Origin: Azospirillum brasilense
GTDB taxonomy: Bacteria > Pseudomonadota > Alphaproteobacteria > Azospirillales > Azospirillaceae
DNA: 64,000 nt
Direction: 5' to 3'
Assembly: GCF_022023855.1 (NCBI RefSeq)
Contig: NZ_CP059453.1
Span: 62,001 to 126,000 of the forward strand
Shown: positions 16,470-24,939 of the stretch, piece by piece
Position numbering within the stretch: the stretch's first letter is position 1
Layout: the number at the start of each line of letters is the position of its first letter
Made by a program: the position numbers and the translations under genes
The notes under the pieces: generated by a model
What the model was told of the DNA's origin: nothing
The model's database searches: none
Seen by the model: only the letters and a program-made list of their open reading frames with translations

Positions 16470-17612
16470 ATGCGCAGAGTTCTGACGATCATCGGGCTGG
16501 TTCTGGGCGCCCAAGCGGTGGGGGGCTTCCTGTTCGCCTGGTCGGGGCTCTACAGCGTCGCCGCCAGCAAGGAGCACTGGCCGCCGGTCTACTGGTTCTT
16601 CAGCATGGCGATGCGCAGCTCCATCGAGACGCACGCCGCCTTCGTGAGCGATCCGCCCGACCTGGACGACCCGGCGCTGATCCGGCGCGGCGCAGGACAC
16701 TACGAGGACGGCTGCGCTCCCTGCCACGGCGCGCCGGACGTCGGGCGCAACCCGATCTCGCGCCACATGCTGCCCACCCCGCCCTTCCTGCCGGGTCATG
16801 CCGGGGATTGGACGGACAAGCAGCTCTATTGGATCACCTACAACGGCATCAAATACGCCGGCATGCCCGCTTGGCCGGCGCAGGCGCGCGACGACGAGCC
16901 CTGGGCGGTGGCCGCCTTCCTGCGCCGGCTCGACGGCATGAGCGCCGAGGAATACCGCCGCCTCGCCTTCGGGGAAACGCCGCCGGACGGCGACCGCTCG
17001 GCCCTGAGTGACTTGGCGATGCTGGACGGCTCCGCCCGCGAGGTGCTGGACAATTGCGCCCGCTGCCACGGCTATGACGGTGCCGGGGGCGGCCCCGGGG
17101 ACAGCACCGCCGCCTTCCCCCGCCTGTCCGGCCAGAACGCCGACTATCTCTTCCACGCGCTGAAGGCCTACGCCGAGGGCGGGCGGCACAGCGGCATCAT
17201 GCAGCCGGTGGCCGCCGGGTTGGACGATTCGATCCTGCGCATCCTGGCCGACCATTATGCGGGGCAGACGGCGGCCCCCTACCCGCCCCCGCCCGCCGAC
17301 GCCGATCCGGCCCTTCTGGAACTGGGCGCCCGGCTGGCCGAGTCCGGCGACCGCGCCACCGGGGTTCCGGCCTGTTCCGGCTGCCATGGCGAGGACCGCG
17401 ACCCGCGCTACCCCCGCCTCGACGGCCAGCACGCGAGCTACATCGCCGACCAGCTCCGCCTCTGGCAGAAGGACGCGCACGGCGACACGCCGCTGTCCAG
17501 GATCATGGGCGCCGCTGTCCGCAACCTGACGGAGGAGCAGATCCGCGCCCTATCCCTGCACTACGCGCAGAGCCGCCCGCGGCAGACGGCGGAGACGGAG
17601 GGAGAGCGCTGA
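16470..17612 (+). CDS. Membrane-anchored three-heme cytochrome c
   Basis: 380-residue c-type cytochrome. An N-terminal hydrophobic segment (about 5-30) probably anchors it to the inner membrane. Three heme sites are visible: CAPCH at 82-86, CARCH at 196-200 and CSGCH at 302-306. The second and third domains resemble the diheme cytochrome c4 fold (FPRLSGQNADYL and YPRLDGQHASYI). The ATG at 16470 starts directly before the anchor. Divergent placement next to the caa3 operon suggests it delivers electrons to that oxidase; this is inferred. Confidence 0.88.
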   Translation: MRRVLTIIGLVLGAQAVGGFLFAWSGLYSVAASKEHWPPVYWFFSMAMRSSIETHAAFVSDPPDLDDPALIRRGAGHYEDGCAPCHGAPDVGRNPISRHMLPTPPFLPGHAGDWTDKQLYWITYNGIKYAGMPAWPAQARDDEPWAVAAFLRRLDGMSAEEYRRLAFGETPPDGDRSALSDLAMLDGSAREVLDNCARCHGYDGAGGGPGDSTAAFPRLSGQNADYLFHALKAYAEGGRHSGIMQPVAAGLDDSILRILADHYAGQTAAPYPPPPADADPALLELGARLAESGDRATGVPACSGCHGEDRDPRYPRLDGQHASYIADQLRLWQKDAHGDTPLSRIMGAAVRNLTEEQIRALSLHYAQSRPRQTAETEGER

Positions 17613-17797
17613 ACCTTGCCCCCGACCAAGCGCCACCCGTTCAAGAACAATAGTAGTTAGGCTTGCTGATTTTCCGTCTCACGGAATAATTCGCGCATTC
17701 CTCTGACGGGCGGGATGAAGCGGGACCTATGGTTCTGCGCCCACGGAGCACAGGCCACGAAGGCAGCCCGTGGGCGGATCAATCATGGGAGGAATCG

Positions 17798-18394
17798 ATG
17801 TCCAAACGCTTTTCCCTGCTCCTGTCCACCGCGGCGGTCCTGACGGTGCTCGGCACCCTGCCGGCCTACGCCGCCGATCCCGCCCTGGAAGCCAACGTCC
17901 GCAAGACGGTGAGCCCGCAGACCCAGACCTGGCTCGCCGACCCGGCGGTCGTCGACGCCGTCAAGGCCCAGAACGCTCAGAACAAGGGCCTCGACCAGGC
18001 CAAGATCGACGCCATGGACAACGACTGGAAGGCGGCGGCCAAGGCCAAGTCCGCCAACCCCACCTACGACAAGATCGCCGCGAACGCCGTGACCAAGCGT
18101 CTGAAGGAGGTGACGGACAAGAGCAACGGCCGGATCGTGGAAATCCTGCTGATGGACAACCGCGGCCTGAACGTGGCCCAGACCGGCGGCACCTCCGACT
18201 ATTGGCAGGGCGACGAGCCGAAGTGGCAGAAGGTCTACAGCGGCGGCTCCGACCTCTACATGACCGACCCGGAGAAGGACGCCGGGACGAACGCCATGCT
18301 GACCGAGGTCAGTGTTCCCGTGCTCGATCCGGCCAGCAAGGAGAAGATCGGGGTGGCGATGATCGTGCTCGACACCAACAAGCTCGGCAACTGA
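17798..18394 (+). CDS. Secreted Cache/PDC-like sensory domain protein
   Basis: 198-residue periplasmic protein with a clear Sec signal peptide (hydrophobic core about 6-20, cleavage after AYA near residue 24). The mature part looks like a stand-alone PDC/Cache-type sensing fold: a long N-terminal helix region, then GRIVEILLMDNRGLNVAQTG, a central loop DYWQGDEPKWQKVY, and EVSVPVLDPASKEKIGVAMI. It has no membrane anchor or output domain. GGGAGGAATCG precedes the ATG. It converges with a PAS-GGDEF-EAL gene, which could be a partner. The domain name is from pattern resemblance and is moderately sure. Confidence 0.75.
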   Translation: MSKRFSLLLSTAAVLTVLGTLPAYAADPALEANVRKTVSPQTQTWLADPAVVDAVKAQNAQNKGLDQAKIDAMDNDWKAAAKAKSANPTYDKIAANAVTKRLKEVTDKSNGRIVEILLMDNRGLNVAQTGGTSDYWQGDEPKWQKVYSGGSDLYMTDPEKDAGTNAMLTEVSVPVLDPASKEKIGVAMIVLDTNKLGN

Positions 18395-18402
18395 CGGGGC
18401 GC

Positions 18403-18445
18403 GGCTTCCCGCCGGCCCATCCCGCCGGGCCGCCAACGGGAAGCC
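18403..18445. terminator. Hairpin between convergent genes
   Basis: Stem GGCTTCCCG / CGGGAAGCC with an inner GC-rich stem lies between two convergent genes. No U tract is visible on either strand, so termination activity is uncertain. Confidence 0.45.
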
Positions 18446-18459
18446 GCCGGGAAGCCGCC

Positions 18460-20523
18460 CTACCCGGCGTTCTCCACCAGGAAGCGCTGGAAAGCGTCCA
18501 CGTCCAGCGGGCGGCTGATCAGGAAGCCCTGGATGCGCGTGCAGCGCTGGCGGCGCAGCATGTCCGCCTGCTCCTCCGTCTCCACCCCTTCGGCGATGGT
18601 GTCGAAGCCCAGGCTGTCGGCGAGGTTCACGATGGTGTTGACGATGGCCGGGTCGGTGGAGGACTGCACGATGTCGCGGACGAAGCTGCGGTCGATCTTC
18701 AGCGTGTTGATCGGGAACCGCTTCAGATAGGCCAGGGAGGAATAGCCGGTCCCGAAATCGTCGATGGACAGGCGGATGCCGATCCCCTTCAGCCCGTGCA
18801 GGATGGTCACCGCCTTCTCGATGTCGCCGATCATGGCGCCCTCGGTCAGCTCCAGTTCCAGCCGCTCCGGCGGAACGCCGCTGCGCTCCACCACGTCGCG
18901 CACGAAGTTCACCAGACGCGCGTCCTGGAACTGGCGTGGCGACAGGTTGACCGACACCGACGCGATGTCCAGCCCGGCGGCCAGCCAGCCGGCCAGCCGG
19001 CCGCAGGCCTCCCTCAGGGTCCAGGCGCCGATTTCCCAGATCAGGCCGGTCTCCTCGGCCAGCGGGATGAACTCCGCCGGGCTGACGAGGCCGCGCACCG
19101 GGTGGTGCCAGCGGATCAGCGCCTCCGCCCCGATCACCCGGTGGAAGCCGCGCTGCGGCATGTCCACCTTGGGCTGGAAATGCAGCTCGAACTCCTCGCC
19201 GGTCGCGGCGGCGCGGCGCAGGTCGCTTTCCAGCCCCAGCGTGAAGCCGGTGCGCTCCCGCATGCCCGCCTCATAGAAGACGAACTTGCATTCCGGGTTG
19301 CGCTTGGCGTGGTACATGGCGAGGTCGGCGTTGCGCAGGAGCTGGTCCGCCGTCTCGCCGTCGTCGGGAAAGAAGGCGACGCCGATCGAGGCGCCGCAGA
19401 ACAGTTCCTGATTGTGGACGGCGAAGGGCTCGCCCATCGAATAGAGCACCTTCTCGACCAGCCGGGCGCCGGCGGCGCGGTCCACCGCGTCGGGCGCCAC
19501 GATCAGGAACTCGTCGCCGCCCAGCCGGCCCACCGTGTCGGACACGCGGGTGCAGTTGCGCAGCCGCTTGGCCACCAGCTTCAGCAGGTCGTCACCGGCG
19601 TGGTGGCCCAGCGTGTCGTTCACCTGCTTGAAGCGGTTGAGGTCGAGGAAGGCCACGGCGACCTTGGTGCGCATGCGCTGGGCGCGCACGATGGCCTCCT
19701 CCAGCCGCTCGCAGACCAGCCAGCGGTTGGGCAGGTCGGTCAGCCGGTCGAAGCTGGCCTGATAGCGGATCTGGTGTTCCTGGTACTTGCGCTGGCTGAT
19801 GTCGGCGAGCGTCAGCACGTAATGCTCCAGCGCCCCGCCCGGCGCACGCACCGCCGTGACCGACAGCGAGGCCGCGAAGGCGTCGCCGGAATGGCGGAAG
19901 CTGGTCACCTCGCCCTGCCAGCGCCCCTCCGTGCGCGCGGTGCGCCAGATGTCGTCGATGAAGGCGCGCTCGTGCGAACCGGGGGCGAAGATCACCAGCG
20001 GGCGGTTGAGAAGCGCCTCCCGCTGGAAGTCGGTCATCACCTCGTAGGCCGGGTTGACCGCCTGCACCGACAGATCGGGGTCCACGATCAGGATGCCGTC
20101 GGCCACGCTGTCGAAGACGGTGGCGAGCAGCCGGATCTTCTCCTCGTGCTGCTTGCGCTCGGTGATGTCCTGGACGGTGCCTTCGTAATAGCGGATGCGG
20201 CCCTGCGGATCGCGCACGCAGCGCGCGTTCTCCGAAATCCAGATGATCGAACCGTCGTTGCGGAAGACCCGCGCCTCGAAGCTCTGCACCACGTCGCGCT
20301 CGGCCATCAGGCGGGCGAAGGCCTCGCGCTTGCCGGGATCGACGTAGAGCTGGCCGGCGATGTCCGTCAGGTTGTCGATCAGGTCGGCCGGCGACCGGTA
20401 GCCGTAGATCCGCGACAGCGCCGGATTGACCCGCAGATAACGCCCGTCCACCGTGGTCTGGTAAATACCTTCGACCGCGTTCTCGAAAATACTTCTGTAT
20501 TGCTCTTCCGTCTCTTGGCTCAT
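18460..20523 (-). CDS. PAS-PAS-GGDEF-EAL c-di-GMP signalling protein
   Basis: 687-residue soluble protein. Two N-terminal PAS domains (about 5-130 and 135-255; first begins YRSIFENAVEGIYQTT), then a GGDEF domain with intact active site (VGRLGGDEFLIV) and a C-terminal EAL domain with intact catalytic signature (GAEALIRWHHP, DDFGTGYSSLAYL, AEGVETEEQ). Both cyclase and phosphodiesterase sites look functional, so net activity cannot be predicted. The ATG at 20523 is preferred over 20592 because the first PAS begins a few residues after it. Confidence 0.92.
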   Translation of the reverse strand: MSQETEEQYRSIFENAVEGIYQTTVDGRYLRVNPALSRIYGYRSPADLIDNLTDIAGQLYVDPGKREAFARLMAERDVVQSFEARVFRNDGSIIWISENARCVRDPQGRIRYYEGTVQDITERKQHEEKIRLLATVFDSVADGILIVDPDLSVQAVNPAYEVMTDFQREALLNRPLVIFAPGSHERAFIDDIWRTARTEGRWQGEVTSFRHSGDAFAASLSVTAVRAPGGALEHYVLTLADISQRKYQEHQIRYQASFDRLTDLPNRWLVCERLEEAIVRAQRMRTKVAVAFLDLNRFKQVNDTLGHHAGDDLLKLVAKRLRNCTRVSDTVGRLGGDEFLIVAPDAVDRAAGARLVEKVLYSMGEPFAVHNQELFCGASIGVAFFPDDGETADQLLRNADLAMYHAKRNPECKFVFYEAGMRERTGFTLGLESDLRRAAATGEEFELHFQPKVDMPQRGFHRVIGAEALIRWHHPVRGLVSPAEFIPLAEETGLIWEIGAWTLREACGRLAGWLAAGLDIASVSVNLSPRQFQDARLVNFVRDVVERSGVPPERLELELTEGAMIGDIEKAVTILHGLKGIGIRLSIDDFGTGYSSLAYLKRFPINTLKIDRSFVRDIVQSSTDPAIVNTIVNLADSLGFDTIAEGVETEEQADMLRRQRCTRIQGFLISRPLDVDAFQRFLVENAG

Positions 20524-20792
20524 GGACCGGGCCTCATCTGGCGCGAGAGCGTTGGCCTCAGGAAAAAGCATGCGAAGGACCTGAGCGGGCAATTGCGATG
20601 GACGCCTCTTTTGCGCCGCAAAAAAGTAGAAGGCGGATCGCGACGCGCGTCAAGGCGGTTCGTTTTATATTTTTCACAATTGCAATAAAAGAGGCATATG
20701 ACCCATCCCGCCCGGACGTTGCATCGCCACAGCGCCGGGTGACGGAATAGCCACAGAATCGCCCTGAATCACCGGTTCGGTCCGCCGACAAA
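20524..20792 (-). other. Upstream region of the GGDEF-EAL gene, AT-rich
   Basis: No gene is seen here. A stretch around 20660-20702 is much richer in A and T than its surroundings; read on the minus strand it contains AAAATATAAAACG and could hold the promoter of the GGDEF-EAL gene. I cannot assign -35 and -10 boxes with confidence. Confidence 0.3.
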
Positions 20793-20820
20793 CAAAAAGG
20801 GCCGGATCGCTCCGGCCCTT
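20793..20820 (-). terminator. Intrinsic terminator of the zinc-finger gene
   Basis: Perfect 9-bp stem AGGGCCGGA / TCCGGCCCT with a 4-base loop. On the minus strand it is followed by TTTTTGTTTG, a classic Rho-independent terminator about 40 bases past the stop of the small zinc-finger gene. Confidence 0.85.
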
Positions 20821-20862
20821 GCTGCGTGCGGGATTTCCGCCCTGTAAGAGGCGCCGCCGGGC

Positions 20863-21045
20863 TCAGTGCCCGTGCGTGCCCGTCTTGGCGCCTTCCTTCA
20901 GGACGAAGTGACGCGAGCAATAGGGGCATTCGACCTTCCCCTCGGCGCTCAGCGTCAGATAGACCAGCGGGTGGCCGAGCGCGCCACCGCCGCCGTCACA
21001 CCCGACGGTCAGGGTCTCGACTTCAATCGTTTCAACTGGCTGCAT
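20863..21045 (-). CDS. Zinc-finger domain protein (zf-CHCC type)
   Basis: 60-residue protein of the zf-CHCC family, related to the small NADH dehydrogenase zinc subunit. Cysteine and histidine ligands are seen in VGCDGGGGALGHPLVYL and VECPYCSRHFVL. The ATG at 21045 is chosen because GGAGG lies nine bases upstream; a longer start at 21069 is possible. It stands alone between divergent and convergent neighbours and has its own terminator. Confidence 0.85.
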   Translation of the reverse strand: MQPVETIEVETLTVGCDGGGGALGHPLVYLTLSAEGKVECPYCSRHFVLKEGAKTGTHGH

Positions 21046-21226
21046 GGCAGACATCCTCCGCTTTGACACACGCGCGCGTTAACGCCATCGTTAAGATGCC
21101 CACCGAATGAGGCACGCGCGCGGGGTCGGATCATACCCAACGCGCCGGACGGATCAAGTGATTGGACAGTGATCGCCCCCGGGGGTTCGGACTCGGAGGC
21201 ACGACCGGAAAGGCCCCTTCGACTCC

Positions 21227-22240
21227 ATGGTTGCGCACGCCCCGCTCAACGCCGCCGCCCTGCCCGCCCACGCCGTCCCCGCCTACGCCGTGGAGGTGCG
21301 CGGCCTCACCAAGACCTATCGGGCCGCCGGCAAGGCCGGCCCGAAACAAGCTCTTAAGGGCATCGACCTGGCGATTCCCCGCGGGGCGGTGTTCGGGCTG
21401 CTGGGGCCGAACGGGGCGGGCAAGTCGACGCTCATCAACATCATGGCCGGGCTGGTCAACAAGACCGGCGGCACGGTGTCGATCTGGGGAACCGACATCG
21501 ACGCCCATCCGCGCCAGGCGCGGGCGTCGATCGGCGTGGTCCCCCAGGAATTGAACATGGACCCTTTTTTCACCCCTCGGGAAATGCTGGAGCTCCAGGC
21601 CGGCCTTTACGGCGTGCCCAAGGCCGAGCGGCGGACCGAGGAACTGCTGGAAGCCGTGGGGCTGCGCGACAAGGCCGACGCCTACGCCCGGTCGCTGTCG
21701 GGCGGCATGAAGCGGCGGCTGATGGTGGCGAAGGCGATGGTCCACACCCCGCCCGTCCTGGTGCTGGACGAGCCGACCGCCGGCGTGGACGTGGAACTGC
21801 GCATCCAGTTGTGGGAGCATGTGCGCAAGCTGAACCGCGAGGGCTCGACGGTGCTGCTGACCACCCATTACCTGGAGGAGGCGCAGGAACTGTGCGACTC
21901 CATCGCCATCATCAACCACGGCACGGTGGTGGCCTGCGAGCCGACCGCTTCGCTGCTCCGCCGGGTGGACGCCAAGGCGCTGACCGTTCTGGTGGACCGC
22001 GACCTGGACGCTGTGCCGGCGGAACTGTCCGCCTTCACCGCCGAACTGGCCGAGCCGCGGCGCCTGATCGTCCGCTACCAGCCGAGCCGCCAGCGGGTGG
22101 ACGGCATTCTCGCCGCCCTGGCAAGCGCCGGGCTGGGGGTGGTCGATCTGAGCACCGAGGAATCGGATCTGGAGGACATCTTCCTGCAGCTGACCAGCGG
22201 CGCGCACGCCCGCAAGGAGATCGCGCACGATGCGGCGTAG
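21227..22240 (+). CDS. ABC-2-type exporter ATP-binding protein
   Basis: 337-residue ATPase. Walker A GPNGAGKSTLINIMAG, signature LSGGMKRRLMVAKAM, Walker B VLVLDEPTAGVD, and H-loop TTHYLEEAQELCD place it with ABC-2 multidrug/lipid exporters (YadG-like). A C-terminal extension of about 90 residues ends ESDLEDIFLQLTSG, typical for this group. No permease gene is adjacent; the next gene overlaps it by 11 bases and is a lipoprotein hydrolase. The membrane partner must be encoded elsewhere. Confidence 0.9.
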   Translation: MVAHAPLNAAALPAHAVPAYAVEVRGLTKTYRAAGKAGPKQALKGIDLAIPRGAVFGLLGPNGAGKSTLINIMAGLVNKTGGTVSIWGTDIDAHPRQARASIGVVPQELNMDPFFTPREMLELQAGLYGVPKAERRTEELLEAVGLRDKADAYARSLSGGMKRRLMVAKAMVHTPPVLVLDEPTAGVDVELRIQLWEHVRKLNREGSTVLLTTHYLEEAQELCDSIAIINHGTVVACEPTASLLRRVDAKALTVLVDRDLDAVPAELSAFTAELAEPRRLIVRYQPSRQRVDGILAALASAGLGVVDLSTEESDLEDIFLQLTSGAHARKEIAHDAA

Positions 22241-23231
22241 GGCGGCCGGCCGGATGGCGAAACTGATCGTCGGGATCGCCCTTCTGCTGTCCGGCTGCAC
22301 CGCGGCCTATCAGCCGATGGGCCTTCCCGTGACCCAGCCGTCCCTGACCGGCAGCGCTCTGATCGCCGCCGACGGCTTCGAACTGCCGCTGCGCCGCTGG
22401 CTGCCCGAGGACGGGGCGCCGCGCGCGGTGGTGCTGGCCCTGCACGGCTACAACGACTACTCCAACGCCTTCGACGGAGCCGGGCGCAGCCTCGCCGCGC
22501 GGGGAATCGCCGTCTATGCCTACGACCAGCGCGGTTTCGGCGCCACGCGGAACATCGGTATCTGGCCGGGCACCGACACGCTGGTGGCCGACCTGAAGGC
22601 GGCCGTCTCGCAGATCCACGCCCGCCACCCCGGCCTGCCGGTCTATCTGATGGGCGAGAGCATGGGCGGTGCCGTGGTTCTGACCGCGATGACCGGCCCG
22701 AATCCACCCAATGTGAACGGCACGATCCTGGTCGCCCCCGCCGTCTGGGGCCGCGACGCGATGGGCTTCTTCCCAAGGGCGCTGCTCTGGCTCAGCTACA
22801 ACACGGTTCCGGGGATGGTGGTGCACCCGCCGAAGGACCTGAAGATCCAGGCGTCGGACAACATCGAGATGCTGCGGGCGCTGGGCCGCGACCCGCTGGT
22901 CATCAAGGGCTCCCGCGTCGATGCGCTGGAGGGGCTGACCGACCTGATGGGCACGGCCCTGGCCGCCTGCGGGCATTTGTCGGTGCCCTCCCTGGTGCTC
23001 TACGGAGCCCACGAGGAGGTGCTGCCGAAAACCCCCGTCAACCGCGCGGTCGAGGAGTTCGAATCCGGTGGGCGGCATGTGGTGGCGGTCTATCCCGACG
23101 GCTGGCACATGCTGCTGCGCGACCTGAAGGGTCAGGTGGTGGTCAACGACATCGCCGCCTGGATCGAGAACCCCAAGCAGCCCCTGGCGAGCGGCGCCGA
23201 CCGCAACCGCAGCCTCCTGGCCGCAAAATAA
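22230..23231 (+). CDS. Alpha/beta hydrolase lipoprotein, lysophospholipase-like
   Basis: 333-residue serine hydrolase with a lipoprotein signal (hydrophobic core then LLSGC, Cys near residue 23). The nucleophile elbow is GESMGG, and the oxyanion region is LALHGYNDYSNAFDG, as in monoacylglycerol lipases and lysophospholipases. The acid and His regions are VLYGAHEEVLP and DGWHMLL. The start overlaps the ATPase gene by 11 bases with AAGGAGA upstream, so the two are co-translated. It likely acts in the periplasm on membrane lipids; the link with lipid export is inferred. Confidence 0.88.
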   Translation: MRRRAAGRMAKLIVGIALLLSGCTAAYQPMGLPVTQPSLTGSALIAADGFELPLRRWLPEDGAPRAVVLALHGYNDYSNAFDGAGRSLAARGIAVYAYDQRGFGATRNIGIWPGTDTLVADLKAAVSQIHARHPGLPVYLMGESMGGAVVLTAMTGPNPPNVNGTILVAPAVWGRDAMGFFPRALLWLSYNTVPGMVVHPPKDLKIQASDNIEMLRALGRDPLVIKGSRVDALEGLTDLMGTALAACGHLSVPSLVLYGAHEEVLPKTPVNRAVEEFESGGRHVVAVYPDGWHMLLRDLKGQVVVNDIAAWIENPKQPLASGADRNRSLLAAK

Positions 23232-23327
23232 GCACGGATGGGCGGCCCCGGTGGGGTATGAAAAAATGTCGAAAGGAGTGTTTGCACTGGCCGAGGCTTT
23301 TCGCTATGGTGCGCCTCCGCTGATGAT

Positions 23328-23404
<77 letters not shown>

Positions 23405-23412
23405 GCGATTTC

Positions 23413-23448
23413 AAAGGCTTAGCCGCAATGCGGGCTAGGCCTTTTTTA
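23413..23448 (+). terminator. Terminator of tRNA-Arg
   Basis: Imperfect GC-rich stem (AAAGGCTTAGCC / GGGCTAGGCCTTT) followed by a run of T, directly after the tRNA. Confidence 0.75.
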
Positions 23449-23488
23449 TTCATATCCCCGTTTTCATCTCCGTATCGCTTTGGGAGCG

Positions 23489-24022
23489 CTATGCCAGCTC
23501 CCGGACAGCAGGGGCATGCTCGCGAGCGCCCGCCATCGGCTCCGCACCGGCTCGGCTCTGGTTGCCCCCTCCCATCAAATACGCGGCAGTGATCCCCGTT
23601 ACCCCTCCCCACACCACATGGGCGGCCAGCATCAGGCTGTTGCGGGCGGGCGGATGGCGGGTCGCGGGGGTCAGGATGCGCATCGCCGGAATCCAGCCGA
23701 GATAGCTGGCGCCCCAGACCGCGAGGCCGTAGCCGATTCCCGTCGCCACCGCCGGTCCGCCGATCCGACGCGCGACCACCGGATACAGCGCCCCGGCGGC
23801 GGCGCCGTAGCCGTAATGCAGGGCAAGCGTCAGGTCGCGGCGCTCCGGCTCGTCCATCGCGTCCATCACGCCGGTCGGGCCGACGACGCGGTCCGTGATC
23901 AGGCGCGGCGGCAAGGGGTAACGGTCCTTCTCCGGCAAGGCGCGTAACATCGCGCGCATGGCCGCCGTCATGGCGACGGTGCCGGCCAGCCCGGCGATGG
24001 CTCCGGCGACAGAGTGGTTCAT
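23489..24022 (-). CDS. Predicted membrane protein, unknown function
   Basis: 177-residue protein with about four hydrophobic segments: residues 3-22 (VAGAIAGLAGTVAMTAAM), about 75-95, 100-120 and 135-155. A conserved-looking loop EKDRYPLPPRLITDRVV follows the first helix. I do not recognise a named family with confidence. The ATG at 24022 is preferred since the first membrane helix starts right there. It is convergent with the tRNA and divergent from the DUF6766 gene. Confidence 0.7.
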   Translation of the reverse strand: MNHSVAGAIAGLAGTVAMTAAMRAMLRALPEKDRYPLPPRLITDRVVGPTGVMDAMDEPERRDLTLALHYGYGAAAGALYPVVARRIGGPAVATGIGYGLAVWGASYLGWIPAMRILTPATRHPPARNSLMLAAHVVWGGVTGITAAYLMGGGNQSRAGAEPMAGAREHAPAVRELA

Positions 24023-24174
24023 GGGAAATGGACCGAAGGTTGTTGTGTGGAGCCTCCAATCAACAGGACCCCGCCTTTCAAGGTTCCTGGTGAGCCATGG
24101 GAGCGGCGGGGAAACCTCTTGCTTGTCCAAGCGTTGAGGGACCAGGGCATGGCATCAGAATCAAGGTGCAGCAC

Positions 24175-24513
24175 ATGCGTCGCTTCCTGCGGGACAACGG
24201 GCTGTCGGTCGCCTTGTTCTGGCTGTTCCTCGTCTCGATCATTGGGCAGGTGCTGGCCGGGTGGCGGGCCCTGGCGGAGGAGCTTCGCCTGCACGCCCAG
24301 CCGCCCGTCGGCTTCCTCGACTACCTGACCACCGGCCATTTCCTGTCGGCGACCTTCGAGAACTGGGAGAGCGAGTTCCTCCAGATGTCGGTCTATGTGC
24401 TGCTGACCGCCATCCTGGTCCAGAAAGGCTCCTCGGAATCCAAGAAGCCGGGGGAGGCCAACCCGGAGGACGAGGCGCCCGAGCGGCGGCGCGGCGTTCC
24501 CGTCGCGCCCTAG
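24175..24513 (+). CDS. DUF6766 family protein, N-terminal half (amber-split gene)
   Basis: 112 residues. It begins MRRFLRDNGLSVALFWLFL with a membrane helix and contains TTGHFLSATFENWESEFLQM followed by a second helix. A TAG at 24511-24513 ends it, but the same frame continues for 107 codons with a homologous second half. The expected DUF6766 protein is a two-repeat membrane protein of about 210-220 residues, so this looks like one gene of 220 codons interrupted by a nonsense codon. It could also be read as two separate small proteins. Confidence 0.7.
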   Translation: MRRFLRDNGLSVALFWLFLVSIIGQVLAGWRALAEELRLHAQPPVGFLDYLTTGHFLSATFENWESEFLQMSVYVLLTAILVQKGSSESKKPGEANPEDEAPERRRGVPVAP

Positions 24514-24516
24514 CCG

Positions 24517-24837
24517 GTGCACCGGGGCGGCCTGCTGCTGCGGCTCTACTCCCACTCGCTCAGCGTCGCGCTGGTAACGCTGTTCGTGATGTCCTTCGTC
24601 CTGCATCTGGCGGGCAGCACGCAGCGCTCGAACGAGGAGGCGGCGTGGCATCACCAGCCCATCCGGACCATGGGCGAAACCCTCGCCGATCCGGAATTCT
24701 GGTACGAGAGCTTCCAGAACTGGCAGAGCGAGTTCCTGTCCATGGGGGTTCTGGTCGTGCTCGGCATCTATCTGCGCGAGCGCGGCTCCCCCGAATCCAA
24801 GCCTGTCGCCGCCCCCAACCGCCAAACCGGCGACTGA
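24517..24837 (+). CDS. DUF6766 family protein, C-terminal half (amber-split gene)
   Basis: 106 residues from a GTG at 24517, which has no ribosome site. It contains two membrane helices and FWYESFQNWQSEFLSMGVLV, clearly homologous to the FENWESEFLQM region of the first half. It is in the same frame as the preceding gene, one codon after its TAG. A single-base change of the TAG to a sense codon, for example TGG, would rejoin them. Confidence 0.6.
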   Translation: MHRGGLLLRLYSHSLSVALVTLFVMSFVLHLAGSTQRSNEEAAWHHQPIRTMGETLADPEFWYESFQNWQSEFLSMGVLVVLGIYLRERGSPESKPVAAPNRQTGD

Positions 24838-24939
24838 CCGCCCGGCCCTTCACGACCGGCCTTTTCGGGGGCGTCGGGCGCGCTCGACTCTCGGGCCGCC
24901 TTCGGCCATGGTAACGCCCCAAAGGGAAGAGGCCGCATC

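Noticed and set aside
17770..20688. A 972-codon plus-strand frame across the Cache-like and GGDEF-EAL genes
   Set aside because: It overlaps two well-supported genes, has no domain, and its composition is that of a shadow frame.
23405..24837. Possible integrated element at the tRNA-Arg 3' end
   Set aside because: No integrase, no direct repeat of the tRNA end and no phage or plasmid genes are seen downstream.
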